Notes: generated from the letters alone by a model not told the origin. A DNA stretch of 64,000 bases from Microlunatus antarcticus (GCF_014193425.1 NZ_JACHZG010000001.1:434001-498000); one strand, 5' to 3'; shown: positions 7,220 through 14,524, numbered from the stretch's first letter. Numbers and translations: made by a program.

Positions 7220-8349
7220 CCGAGAGCCCGGTTAGCGCGGTCGAACAAGAACTGTCCCGTGTTCGTGATTACTTGAAAGCTGCTGGTTGGTCTGTGGTCT
7301 CCGCTGGAAGCAGGGAGACGGTCTGGAGTACCCATATCGATGAGCGGGAGCTCGTCGTCGTTCTTCCCTCGTCGTCCGAGGGTCTCTTGAACATCCGAGA
7401 CGATCTAGAAGGAGCATACGCGACGCTAGCTCTCGCAGAGCGCCGCTTGCCAACTGAGGTAGTCGCTGATGTTGAGTCCGAGGGTGCCGATTCTTTGGCG
7501 GTCAGACTTACTCCGAAGACGCCATCAGGAACAGCGCCGCTCACCCTGGCCCATGACGCCATCGGCGCGCTCAGGCAGTACGTACTGGGTTCGGCGAGTG
7601 CTCTCTCTTACAATTCGCTCGTTCTGCCAACTAGACGGCCTGCGAATGCCGAGACATATGCGGCAGCTGCAAGGCTGGCCACATCAAGGGGGAGTTTCAT
7701 ACTCAACCTTACTCTTCCTCTAAGAGTGCAGAAGCAAGACGACTCCCAGGCGCTCTTCGCCGAAAGCCTGCCCTTCGGTCGTCGCGTTGCTAAGCGAATG
7801 CAAGATACGGCCACTCGGGCTTCAGCGTTGTCGGCGCGCTTGATTGCGCTTGGTGGATCTCTGTCGGAATTTGCTAGTTCCAGCGGCGTGGGAAATGCAA
7901 CTGAGTTGGAAGCTCTAGCGCATTTGGGCGGCCTTTCGTCGGAGTACCGATTACGGTTCACGCAAAGCGTACTCGCTCCAAGTGCTGCGCCGGTGAAACT
8001 GCTCCAAATCACTCCGGAGCAACAAGGGGTTCTGGCCGAGGCTGCGCGGTACCTGCGAGAGATGCAAGAGAAAGACGATATCACCGTGGAGGGCAAAGTC
8101 GTTCGGCTTTTCCGTGCGGCCCCGTCCGGTCCGGGCGACGTCACTATCAGCGCGGTCCTTGACGATTCAGGGCAGGAGCGACGTGCCAAGGTGAACTTAG
8201 GGCCCGAGGACTACGCGGAAGCCAGCCGTGCGCACCTCGAAGGGTTGTTGGTCAGGGTTAGCGGAAATCTCACGGCGATGGGCACCAGCAGTCAAAGGCT
8301 CGAGGCCCCCAAGGGTTTCACGGTCGTGAGCGACATCTTCTATGAGTAA
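7216..8349 (+). CDS. Unknown partner of the DUF4365 protein, OB-fold-like C-terminus
   Basis: 377 residues from GTG 7216, overlapping the DUF4365 stop. Residues 1-130 are mixed alpha/beta with no motif I can name. Residues about 165-260 are helical and Ala/Ser/Leu-rich. The last ~100 residues have an alternating beta pattern ('DITVEGKVVRLFRA', 'GDVTISAVLDDSG', 'RRAKVNLG', 'EGLLVRVSGNLTA') that looks like a small OB-type barrel, as in nucleic-acid- or ligand-binding modules. No transmembrane segment or signal peptide, so cytoplasmic. The tight overlap makes it a partner, perhaps sensor or immunity, of the DUF4365 protein. I do not know this pair as a characterised system. Confidence 0.75.
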   Translation: MTESPVSAVEQELSRVRDYLKAAGWSVVSAGSRETVWSTHIDERELVVVLPSSSEGLLNIRDDLEGAYATLALAERRLPTEVVADVESEGADSLAVRLTPKTPSGTAPLTLAHDAIGALRQYVLGSASALSYNSLVLPTRRPANAETYAAAARLATSRGSFILNLTLPLRVQKQDDSQALFAESLPFGRRVAKRMQDTATRASALSARLIALGGSLSEFASSSGVGNATELEALAHLGGLSSEYRLRFTQSVLAPSAAPVKLLQITPEQQGVLAEAARYLREMQEKDDITVEGKVVRLFRAAPSGPGDVTISAVLDDSGQERRAKVNLGPEDYAEASRAHLEGLLVRVSGNLTAMGTSSQRLEAPKGFTVVSDIFYE

Positions 8350-8385
8350 TTGTTGGGCCAGTGAGCACTAGGACTTAGATTGGCT

Positions 8386-8518
8386 GAGCCACCGGTCCGG
8401 CTGGACCGCCTACGGGGTCGAGTGGTGGCGCCCAACCGGCTTGATAGCCAGGAGAACGAGGACCTGGCGGACTCTAAGGTTCGCTCGGTCGGCCTTCCGC
8501 TTCAATAGTGAGTGCTGG
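8386..8518 (+). repeat. Right copy of the ~130-nt degenerate duplication
   Basis: Partner of 6325-6458. Here the shared reading frame is closed by a TAG soon after 'VRSVGLPLQ', so this copy is the more decayed. It starts about 40 nt after the stop of the DUF4365 partner gene, so the two copies bracket the two-gene cassette. Confidence 0.55.
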
Positions 8519-8585
8519 CGTGTTGGGCTGGGTTCGACGCTGGGGCGAAGTTGCGCATCGTGCATTTCTGTGAGTCTATATTCAC

Positions 8586-9119
8586 GTGAATCCATGGCTT
8601 ACTACTTTGCTACCCCTCGTCGGTGCGCTGATTGGTGGAGGCATTGCCTACTTGACCAATCGACAGCGACTTGTTGCCGAAGGAAAAGCTCGTTACGGCC
8701 AACAGATCCTCGATCGTCTCGTAAGTGCGTTGGCATTACTTACAGCCATGAAGCAGAACGTCACGCTTCCAGACGACGACAAACCCAAAGCGCAACTAAA
8801 AATGCTCACGAACTTGCAGAGCCACCAGCAAGTGCGACAAATCTGCGATGAGTTGCAACTGATCTGCCGCTCAGCCGACCTCCCGCTTGCCTTGCAGCGC
8901 GCGGGGGATGCCTACTACGGCTACGCCCAGATGGGGCTCATGTCGGAGCACGCAAGCAAGGCCGCCCATGAGACCTTCCTTGCGCACGACAAGGTTCTAC
9001 GCGAGGCCCACCATGAGTTGGGCGTAACGCTCGAGCGCACTTATGCGCTTTATCCGCGTGGCTTCGTCTTGGGAGATCCGCCGAAGAAGCGACGGTGGCA
9101 GATCTGGCGAAAGAAGTAG
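8586..9119 (+). CDS. Membrane-anchored helical cargo protein
   Basis: 177 residues from GTG 8586. One N-terminal transmembrane helix ('LLPLVGALIGGGIAYLTNR', about 8-26) with a charged residue directly after it, so the bulk is probably cytoplasmic. The remainder is almost all helix, with heptad-like stretches (30-60 and 115-150), and it ends in a strongly basic tail ('KKRRWQIWRKK') that could contact membrane or nucleic acid. No enzymatic motif. It lies last in the cargo region, just before the right-hand copy of the 76-nt motif. A membrane-anchored helical protein beside nuclease genes would suit an effector or sensor, but this is only context. Confidence 0.7.
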   Translation: MNPWLTTLLPLVGALIGGGIAYLTNRQRLVAEGKARYGQQILDRLVSALALLTAMKQNVTLPDDDKPKAQLKMLTNLQSHQQVRQICDELQLICRSADLPLALQRAGDAYYGYAQMGLMSEHASKAAHETFLAHDKVLREAHHELGVTLERTYALYPRGFVLGDPPKKRRWQIWRKK

Positions 9120-9237
9120 ATGCGGACCCCCGGCCCGTAGAGCAGTAACCGCACGACCGTGCGCAGGGTCTTGCGCAGGCACATCTTGAGTTCGCTGTTA
9201 CGTCTGGTCGTTAAGTACCTGGCGAACCCCCGTGGAA

Positions 9238-9313
9238 GGGTGGGGGTGCAACCCAAAGCGAGCGCAACCCTGCCACCGCTCGTCTTAGCGCGAGAGCAGT
9301 TGCCACGGTTTCA
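9238..9313 (+). repeat. Right copy of the 76-nt flanking motif
   Basis: Ungapped partner of 2728-2803. The three conserved blocks keep exact spacing while the sequence between them has diverged. This suggests that the blocks are recognised by something, or form a structured RNA or recombination site, and were not merely copied recently. Confidence 0.6.
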
Positions 9314-9375
9314 GAGTTCGTGGTGCAGGCCTGATCTGGGCCCTAGAGGGCCCGTCTGGCGGTGGGGGAGCTCGA

Positions 9376-9494
9376 CCCCTGGACCTCCGATGCCCTGCCA
9401 AGTCATCGGAGGTCCAGGGGGAGCGGGGCCAGCGTGGCAAGTGCTGGCCCGACCTCGAGCGGTTCGGCCAGGAGGACCGTGGACCGCTCGAGGT
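9376..9494 (-). terminator. Three consecutive strong stem-loops after the lifecycle operon
   Basis: Perfect inverted repeats: 17-bp arms at 9376-9392 and 9404-9420 (11-nt loop); 7-bp arms GGCCAGC 9427-9433 and GCTGGCC 9443-9449; 12-bp arms 9452-9463 and 9483-9494. They begin 8 nt past the stop of the reverse-strand gene ending at 9503, so transcription termination or mRNA 3'-end protection is the simplest reading. No T-tract follows. A replication or transfer origin is the alternative. Confidence 0.55.
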
Positions 9495-9502
9495 GGTCTG
9501 GG

Positions 9503-10591
9503 TTAGGCCGCCGGGTCGGCGGCCACGAACTCCGCGGCGACGTCCACGGAGATCCCGTTGCTGCCGGGGCTGTGCGCGCTGAGGCTGGTCGAGACCTTGG
9601 TGGCCCGGCCGAGACCGGCGACCGGCGAGACCTTGGCTCCCTCGGCAGCACGACTCACGTACCCGAGTACGTCGGCCGGCGTAGCCGAGCCGGTGTCGCG
9701 GATCGTGACGTTGCCCCGGACGCGCGTGGTCCGCACGTCGCCACTGACCTTGGACGCCACGTCCCCCGCGCCGCTGACCGCGCTGCTCGCCCCAGACGCC
9801 CAGGGTCCCCGGCGCTGCTGGGTGGGCCGCTCGCCCTCGAGCGCGATGGCTGCGAGCCACGCCTGAGCGGCGGCCTGGCCGCCGTGGTTCAGTGCGGGGA
9901 TCTCCGGGAACGTCTCGACCGCCACCCGAAGTGTGTCGACAGCGCCGCTTTCGCCCTCGAGCGTGTCGAGGTCGAGCCGGAGGTAGTGCGGGTCGTCGGC
10001 CAGCTCGCGCTTGTGGCCGCGCTTGAGGAACCGCAGGCCGAGTTTGGAGGCGGTGTCGTAGAGGCGGTCGACGTCGAGCAGGGCGAATCCGCGCGGACGG
10101 TAGAACTTCACCACCACGACGGCCGGGTCGTCGGCCCAGCGGTTCGAGGTCAGCGCGCCGGTCTCCTGGTCGTGGTAGCTGGGGCGCGGCTGCGCCACGA
10201 CAGCGACGGGTGCGGAGTCGACGGTCGTCGGGCGGTGGTGCTCGTCCATGCCGATGGTGATCTCGTGCAGGAACGGGAACGCGGCGGCCAGGACGTCGGC
10301 GACGGCTGCCGCGAGGGGGACCTCGTGCGCGACGGACCGCTCGGCTGCACTGAGCAGCGCCCGGGCGCGCTGCGCCCGTCCGCGGGCGAGCTCGACCTCG
10401 GCGTCCACGCGGGTCAGGCGGGCGACGGTCGGAGGGTGCGAGCTGGACACGGACGCCTTGACGTCCTGAGCGGTCTCCTCGGCCAGCTCGACGGCGGCAG
10501 CCGCGTCAGCGGCGGCATGCCGTGCCTGGTCCAGGTGAGCGGTGGTTGTGGCGATGGTGTCGGGGTCGATGGTGTGGGTCATATGGGTCAT
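9503..10591 (-). CDS. Hypothetical element protein, last gene of the lifecycle operon
   Basis: 362 residues from ATG 10591, selected because AGGAG lies 9 nt upstream; longer frames read through the preceding small gene. Residues about 10-105 are Ala-rich helices with heptads (coiled coil). Residues 110-250 are a mixed domain including 'VVVVKFYRPRGFALLDVDRLYD' (hydrophobic strand, then helix). Residues 285-362 are Ser/Gly/Val-rich with repeated beta-like units ('GDVASKVSGDVRTTRVRGNVTI'). The layout, coiled coil then compact domain then beta repeats, resembles some plasmid or phage structural-assembly or partition proteins, but no family is recognised. It follows a 65-residue gene by 17 nt. Confidence 0.75.
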   Translation of the reverse strand: MTHMTHTIDPDTIATTTAHLDQARHAAADAAAAVELAEETAQDVKASVSSSHPPTVARLTRVDAEVELARGRAQRARALLSAAERSVAHEVPLAAAVADVLAAAFPFLHEITIGMDEHHRPTTVDSAPVAVVAQPRPSYHDQETGALTSNRWADDPAVVVVKFYRPRGFALLDVDRLYDTASKLGLRFLKRGHKRELADDPHYLRLDLDTLEGESGAVDTLRVAVETFPEIPALNHGGQAAAQAWLAAIALEGERPTQQRRGPWASGASSAVSGAGDVASKVSGDVRTTRVRGNVTIRDTGSATPADVLGYVSRAAEGAKVSPVAGLGRATKVSTSLSAHSPGSNGISVDVAAEFVAADPAA

Positions 10592-10608
10592 GGGCGTGGT
10601 TCTCCTGA

Positions 10609-10806
10609 TTAGAAGTGGCGAAGGGTGGACTGACGGGCTCGGACGGCGGTGGCCCGCGCCCTGACTGCCTCGCGGCTCTCGTCGTCGGTGTCCTGTGGGT
10701 CGTCGGTGCTCTCGGTCTCGTCTCCGAGGTCGTGGGCGTCCTTGGACGCTGAGGTCTCCTCGGCCGTCCGCCTGGCGGCGGCCAGCCGGGCCGATGTGTT
10801 GAACAT
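10609..10806 (-). CDS. Small acidic/basic hypothetical protein
   Basis: 65 residues from ATG 10806 with AGGAG 6-7 nt upstream. Central acidic stretch ('DAHDLGDETESTDDPQDTDDES') followed by a basic helix ('AVRARATAVRARQ'). No fold motif. Precedes the 362-residue gene by 17 nt, which also has its own good ribosome site, so they form one transcription unit. It is the first gene after the repeat cluster at 11016-11093. Confidence 0.6.
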   Translation of the reverse strand: MFNTSARLAAARRTAEETSASKDAHDLGDETESTDDPQDTDDESREAVRARATAVRARQSTLRHF

Positions 10807-11077
10807 GGGTTCTCCTAAGTGGTTGCTGGGATGCGAGGTGGGGGCCGGCGCGGAGCGCGCGGCCCACCCCCTTGGGGTCTCTAGTGCTCTGGGCTAGGGC
10901 CACGCCTTCGGCTGGCCCTTCTCAGGGGTGATTGGTCGCTGCACCTCTTCTGCCATTGAGAACAGTCAAGAGCGACGTGAACGTTTGCCCTTGTCAGGAA
11001 CGGTTTGGGGATGTCGAACCGGTCAGTACGTGACACGCGAACCACTCACGTACTGACCGGTTACGCACTCGAACCGG
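10807..11077. other. Intergenic segment with the operon's repeat cluster
   Basis: Separates the two halves of the reverse-strand lifecycle operon. Apart from the repeats at its right end (listed next) no gene is seen. Confidence 0.4.
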
Positions 11078-11093
11078 TCAGTGTGTGACACGC
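11016..11093. repeat. Iteron/operator-like cluster: direct plus inverted copies of AACCGGTCAGT..GTGA
   Basis: Two direct 23-nt copies (11016-11038 and 11071-11093; 21 of 23 identical) and one inverted copy between them. Copy 1 and the inverted copy form a perfect 17-bp inverted repeat (11017-11033 with 11046-11062; 12-nt loop). The third copy overlaps the last codons of the gene ending at 11078, so that stop codon lies inside the repeat. Such a set suits a regulator's operator or a replication-initiator site controlling the genes at 9503-10806. Confidence 0.7.
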
Positions 11094-11458
11094 CTGCGCT
11101 TGCGGGAGCACCAGGCGCACGGGATCGTGACGGCGCTGGCGCCACCGCGCCCGCCCTCGATCGCGTGCGCTGGCACGATGAGACAGCGCGAGGAGCTCCC
11201 GCTCGCCAGCCAGCCGAAGGCGACTGCCTGGCCGACGTGGCGCCGGACGTTCTGATCCGGCGCGACCTCTCCCGTTGCCGGCTCGAGGTGGCCGAGCACG
11301 TCGGCCAGTTCCCCGCGCGCGAAGGTCGCATGTCCGTTCGCAGCGTGGGTTCCGTAGGCGAGCGATGCCAGGCGGAGCCACTTGGGCAACCTCGGATCGT
11401 TGGCCTTCTCGCGCCACGGTCCCTGAAAGTGCTTCGCCCACCACAGCGGGGCGCTCAC
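11078..11458 (-). CDS. Small phage-like DNA-binding protein, paralogue of upstream gene
   Basis: 126 residues from GTG 11458, which overlaps the previous stop (GTGA) and has AAGGGG just upstream. Residues about 22-80 ('LPKWLRLASLAYG', 'GELADVLGHLEP', 'VRRHVGQAVAFGWL') look like a winged helix-turn-helix. They align with the neighbouring 92-residue protein over about 60 residues. The C-terminus carries 'CAWCSRKRRR', a possible CxxC metal site followed by a basic tail. Likely a DNA-binding protein for replication or regulation of the element. It could be what binds the repeat cluster that overlaps its 3' end (inference). Confidence 0.7.
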   Translation of the reverse strand: MSAPLWWAKHFQGPWREKANDPRLPKWLRLASLAYGTHAANGHATFARGELADVLGHLEPATGEVAPDQNVRRHVGQAVAFGWLASGSSSRCLIVPAHAIEGGRGGASAVTIPCAWCSRKRRRVTH

Positions 11459-11733
11459 GGGGTCCCCTTCCGTCGCGGCTGCGTGAGCCACGAGGTGGCG
11501 TCGAGCAGAGCTCCGAGGAGATCAGGGTTCGGCACGAGCCGATTCGAGACCGGGTCGACGTGCCCGAGGATGTCGAGCACCTCGCCAACCTCGTACGTGA
11601 CCGGCTCCTCGCACCACCTAGCGGCGTGGGCGAGTGCGGCCAGGCGGAACCATGGCGGAAGGTGCTGCGCCGTAGCGCGGCGCCCGAGCCGGCGCAGATC
11701 CCGCTGACCGCGCGGCGTGGTCGGCCCGCTCAC
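11455..11733 (-). CDS. Small protein, tandem paralogue of the downstream gene
   Basis: 92 residues from GTG 11733; both ends show 4-nt overlaps with neighbours. The core 'LPPWFRLAALAHAAR', 'GEVLDILGHVDP', 'ALLDATSWL' matches the next gene's 'LPKWLRLASLAYGTH', 'GELADVLGHLEP', 'AVAFGWL', so the two arose by duplication. This copy lacks the C-terminal CxxC/basic extension. Probably a winged-helix DNA-binding or dimerisation partner. The longer open frame upstream of 11733 is antisense or alternate-frame noise over other genes in this chain. Confidence 0.65.
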   Translation of the reverse strand: MSGPTTPRGQRDLRRLGRRATAQHLPPWFRLAALAHAARWCEEPVTYEVGEVLDILGHVDPVSNRLVPNPDLLGALLDATSWLTQPRRKGTP

Positions 11734-11954
11734 CGGCGCCGCCGTCCCGGCTCGCCCGCGCGCTGGGCTGCAGCCCAGCGGCGCACGTCCTCGGCCCACA
11801 GGGTCACCGGACCCTGCCCGAGGCGCACGAGCTCGTCGAACGTGGACACGGCGACCCCTGCGGTCTTCGCGGCCTGCCCCTTCGTCATCACGTAGTCCGT
11901 GAACTCCTCGAGCGGCTGGTCCATCGCCGCCAGCCCGAAGGCAGCGCCGCTCAC
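11730..11954 (-). CDS. Small helix-turn-helix protein
   Basis: 74 residues from GTG 11954 (GTGA overlap with the upstream stop). Central 'MTKGQAAKTAGVAVSTFDELVRLGQGP' reads as a MerR/excisionase-type helix-turn-helix, followed by 'WAEDVRRWAAAQ', the usual final helix of plasmid/phage HTH_17 proteins, and a basic tail. Likely a small DNA-binding regulator of the element. Confidence 0.65.
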   Translation of the reverse strand: MSGAAFGLAAMDQPLEEFTDYVMTKGQAAKTAGVAVSTFDELVRLGQGPVTLWAEDVRRWAAAQRAGEPGRRRR

Positions 11955-12307
11955 GCGGCGTCTCCCACAGGGATGCCGCTGGGGCTTGGACCGTTAGGCG
12001 CTCCGAGCCCGGCCGGGGCGGATCGGTACCGGAGGTACCCCCGTGCGCTCCCGGCGCCGCGGAGGGCGAGGGGGGACACGTCCAGCCGCGCCCGGGTCCA
12101 GCACCCGCGTGCGTTGAGCACCAGGCCCGCCTCGAGCATCTCGTCCGCCGTGCGGCACCGACGCCTGTCGGGGCCGACCTTGACGCCGTGATCCCCGATC
12201 CGGTGCCGGTCGCCCGCAAACGCGTTCGAGAAACTTTCATGGCAGCTCGTGCAGTGGGACACGGTGGTCCCGCTGTAGGTGCTCGAGCACCCATTGCAGC
12301 GGGTCAT
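11951..12307 (-). CDS. FDXHR-type putative zinc-binding phage protein
   Basis: 118 residues from ATG 12307, overlapping the previous stop (ATGA). The N-terminus 'MTRCNGC' and 'SHCTSCHESFS' give two CxxC pairs, followed by 'GDRHR' and 'GPDRRRC'. This order is typical of small actinophage proteins annotated as FDXHR family zinc-binding. The remainder is low in structure. Such proteins are common in the early or control regions of actinobacterial phages and integrative elements; molecular role unknown. Confidence 0.75.
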   Translation of the reverse strand: MTRCNGCSSTYSGTTVSHCTSCHESFSNAFAGDRHRIGDHGVKVGPDRRRCRTADEMLEAGLVLNARGCWTRARLDVSPLALRGAGSARGYLRYRSAPAGLGAPNGPSPSGIPVGDAA

Positions 12308-12531
12308 GCGGCCACCGGCTCGCGTGCAGCGGCCTCCCAGGCGAGCACGTCGTCCATCGCGTACCTGATTCCAACCCCGGGCAGGTGCACGAACGGCACC
12401 CCCTGACGCTTGGCCCGCAAGTTCGCCAGAGTGCCAACCGAGCATGCGTGCCGAGCTGCCAGCTCAACGGCCTTGAGCCACATAGGTGCATCCGCACCGG
12501 TTTCGAGGTTCCGCGCCTTGGTGTCAGCCAT
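12304..12531 (-). CDS. Excisionase-like helix-turn-helix protein
   Basis: 75 residues from ATG 12531 (AAAGGAGG 5 nt upstream, the best ribosome site in the element; a longer start at 12552 would bury it). 'WLKAVELAARHACSVGTLANLRAKRQG' then 'PGVGIRYAMDDVLAWEAA' is the standard layout of excisionase/AlpA-like HTH_17 proteins: DNA-recognition helix, wing, and closing helix. It leads the reverse-strand chain of five overlapping genes and diverges from the gene pair that ends with the integrase, as expected for a directionality factor or early regulator. Confidence 0.75.
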   Translation of the reverse strand: MADTKARNLETGADAPMWLKAVELAARHACSVGTLANLRAKRQGVPFVHLPGVGIRYAMDDVLAWEAAAREPVAA

Positions 12532-12587
12532 GCGCCCTCCTTTCATCGTCATGGAGCCGGCTGGCCCCGTACCTCATGTCTACGCTC

Positions 12588-12617
12588 CTCACCAACTGTT
12601 GTCAAGTATCTGGTGAG
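12588..12617. promoter_or_regulatory. Divergent control region with inverted repeat
   Basis: The 134-nt gap between the divergent HTH gene and the gene starting at 12666 contains CTCACCA (12588-12594) and TGGTGAG (12611-12617) as an inverted repeat around an AT-rich centre with TTGTCAAG. Likely holds divergent promoters and an operator. No -10/-35 pair is certain. Confidence 0.4.
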
Positions 12618-12665
12618 ATCTCGTGAATCTTGACGATCTAGGGTGGGAACTGGCAAGATGCAGGC

Positions 12666-13229
12666 ATGGCCTTTGATCACCCGCAGGACGACCGATGGAC
12701 CAGCGCCGCGCGGTCCATCTATGGAGAGACCGCCGTGGTCTCCGCGCTCGGTGCTGCCCCGCGCCGTGACGAGCACGGCGTCATCTTTGAAGCTCGCTGG
12801 GTCGAGCGCGCGGGCGAGGACCTCTCGGCCGGCCCGGACATGCTCGTCCTCTACGTGGCGCCGGACGCGAGTCCTACGGTTCGCCGCAGGGGGATGACGG
12901 CTGGCCTGATGCGGCACATGGAGCGTTACCTCACCGAGCAGATGCGCGAGCTCGAGCAGGCGGCCGTGGCCGACGGAGATGCCCTGGTGCGCGAGGAGGT
13001 GGAGGAGTTCCTCGCGGCCAATCCGACTTCGCCCCGGGCTGGTGGCGACATCTACTACGCAGGGCTCCTGCGGTTCTGGGACCAGATCGAGAGCCGGGCG
13101 CGTACGGAGGGCTGGGCCCCTCGAGCGCTTGAACTGGTGGCGTCCGCGATGGGCCTCAACGTCGAGACGCTGAGGAGCCGGATCCGCACAGCCCGCAAGC
13201 GGGCGAGCGTGAGCGAAGGGGAGCGGTAG
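12666..13229 (+). CDS. Hypothetical protein upstream of integrase, possible regulator
   Basis: 187 residues from ATG 12666. Mostly helical. Residues about 75-110 are Glu/Arg-rich and the C-terminus 'ALELVASAMGLNVETLRSRIRTARKRA' resembles a sigma-4/LuxR-type recognition helix pair. The stop falls 2 nt before the integrase start, so the two are co-transcribed. Likely a regulator of integration or an accessory lifecycle factor; family not recognised. Confidence 0.65.
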   Translation: MAFDHPQDDRWTSAARSIYGETAVVSALGAAPRRDEHGVIFEARWVERAGEDLSAGPDMLVLYVAPDASPTVRRRGMTAGLMRHMERYLTEQMRELEQAAVADGDALVREEVEEFLAANPTSPRAGGDIYYAGLLRFWDQIESRARTEGWAPRALELVASAMGLNVETLRSRIRTARKRASVSEGER

Positions 13230-13231
13230 CG

Positions 13232-14428
13232 ATGGGCAGGAAGCCACTGGACCTCGGTCAGCACGGTGAGGTGGATGCGGTGCCGCAGCGCCGCGAGGAG
13301 GGCCTGTGGAAGCGCTCCACGGTGCGCGGCGCGGAGCGCTGGCGCGCCCGGGCCTACTCCCGCGGGTTCGACGGCGTACGACGTGAGGTGACGCGCTTCG
13401 GCAGGACCAAGCGCGAGGCGACCACCTCGGTGGAGGCTGCGCTCCGGGAGCTCCACCAGGTCGGGGACGTGACGATGACCCCAGCCACGCCGCTGGTGCG
13501 GGCGGGGGAGTTGTGGCTGGCCCAGATCGGCCGGCGCGAGTCGGGCATGAGCCAGAGGACCCTCGAGCTGTACCGGGCGATGTTCGAGCGGCACATCTCG
13601 AGCGACGGGTCGTCGCTGCGTGGGCTGTCCCTGGCCCAGGCCAACGACCCGCAGCGGCTGAGGATCTTCCTACAGCGGCTCGCGGACGCCTCGGGCACGG
13701 GCACCGCGAAGACGGCCAAGACGGTGCTGTCGAACATCCTCGGGCAGGCCGTCGACAACGGCACCCTGCAGATGAACGCCATGCGCCAGGTTCGCCCGGT
13801 GCGGTCGGAGACCGTCAAGGTGGAGGTCCGGGACCACAGGCGCGCTCTCACCCGAGAGGAGCGGGACGCCGTGATCACGTACGCAGACGGGCTCGCCGGG
13901 GCGCAGGGGCTCGACCCCCGCACGGTGCGGAAGTGGGAGGCCGTGGCCGACCTCCTGGCCGTCATGGCTGGCACGGGCGTCCGCCTTGGAGAGGCGGCCT
14001 CGCTGCGGTGGGAGCACATCGACCTCGAGACCGGACGGGTCCGGCTGCACGGGACCAAGACCGCAGCGGCGCGCCGAGCTCTCAACCTCCCCGCGTGGCT
14101 CACGGCCCGTCTGGTGGCCAGGTCGGCACGCACCGGTACCGATGGGCTGGTCTTCCCCAGCCCCGCACACCTGAGCGAGCCTGAGCAGCCGTGGGAGCGT
14201 CGCAACCTGGACCGCTGCGTCCGGGAGGTGCTCGACGGCGCCGGGCTGCCGTGGGCCGTGGCCCACAGCCTGCGCCGTACGGTGGCCTCGCTTCTGCACG
14301 AGAGCGGGCAGGTCAGTCTGGTGCAGATCGCTGACCAGCTCGGGCATGCTGATCCCGCGATGACGGCCCGTGTCTACCTCGGCCGGGACTTCGACGGGGA
14401 CCGGTCGGCGCTGGCTGCACTGCTGTGA
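13232..14428 (+). CDS. int: Tyrosine site-specific integrase
   Basis: 398 residues from ATG 13232. The N-terminal region has an arm-binding-like beta stretch ('RGAERWRARAYSRGFDGVRREV') and a SAM-like core-binding domain (about 85-190). The catalytic domain holds the full tyrosine-recombinase set: Arg in 'GTGVRLGEAASL', Lys in 'HGTKTAAARR', H345-x-x-R348 in 'HSLRR', H372 in 'LGHAD', and nucleophile Y382 in 'ARVYL'. It lies next to the intact tRNA-Thr and reads toward it, the usual position for an integrase acting on a tRNA 3' end. No truncation or frameshift, so the element could still be active. Confidence 0.95.
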   Translation: MGRKPLDLGQHGEVDAVPQRREEGLWKRSTVRGAERWRARAYSRGFDGVRREVTRFGRTKREATTSVEAALRELHQVGDVTMTPATPLVRAGELWLAQIGRRESGMSQRTLELYRAMFERHISSDGSSLRGLSLAQANDPQRLRIFLQRLADASGTGTAKTAKTVLSNILGQAVDNGTLQMNAMRQVRPVRSETVKVEVRDHRRALTREERDAVITYADGLAGAQGLDPRTVRKWEAVADLLAVMAGTGVRLGEAASLRWEHIDLETGRVRLHGTKTAAARRALNLPAWLTARLVARSARTGTDGLVFPSPAHLSEPEQPWERRNLDRCVREVLDGAGLPWAVAHSLRRTVASLLHESGQVSLVQIADQLGHADPAMTARVYLGRDFDGDRSALAALL

Positions 14429-14524
14429 CGTCGGTACTCAGGGAACATCGGTACATAGGTGGGGAACCGACGGCACGAAGGCGGTCGACGCGCTAGCGTC
14501 GCCCCTAGTCAGAGCGAGTTTGAG

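Larger units (their letters stand above)
9120..9502. other. Gap holding the right 76-nt motif and three stem-loops
   Basis: No gene. This stretch separates the cargo from the GC-rich lifecycle module and is filled with structured sequence, listed separately (9238-9313 and 9376-9494). Confidence 0.6.

Noticed and set aside
9362..10612. 416-residue forward open frame
   Set aside because: Antisense to the 362-residue reverse gene that has a good ribosome site and a co-directional operon.
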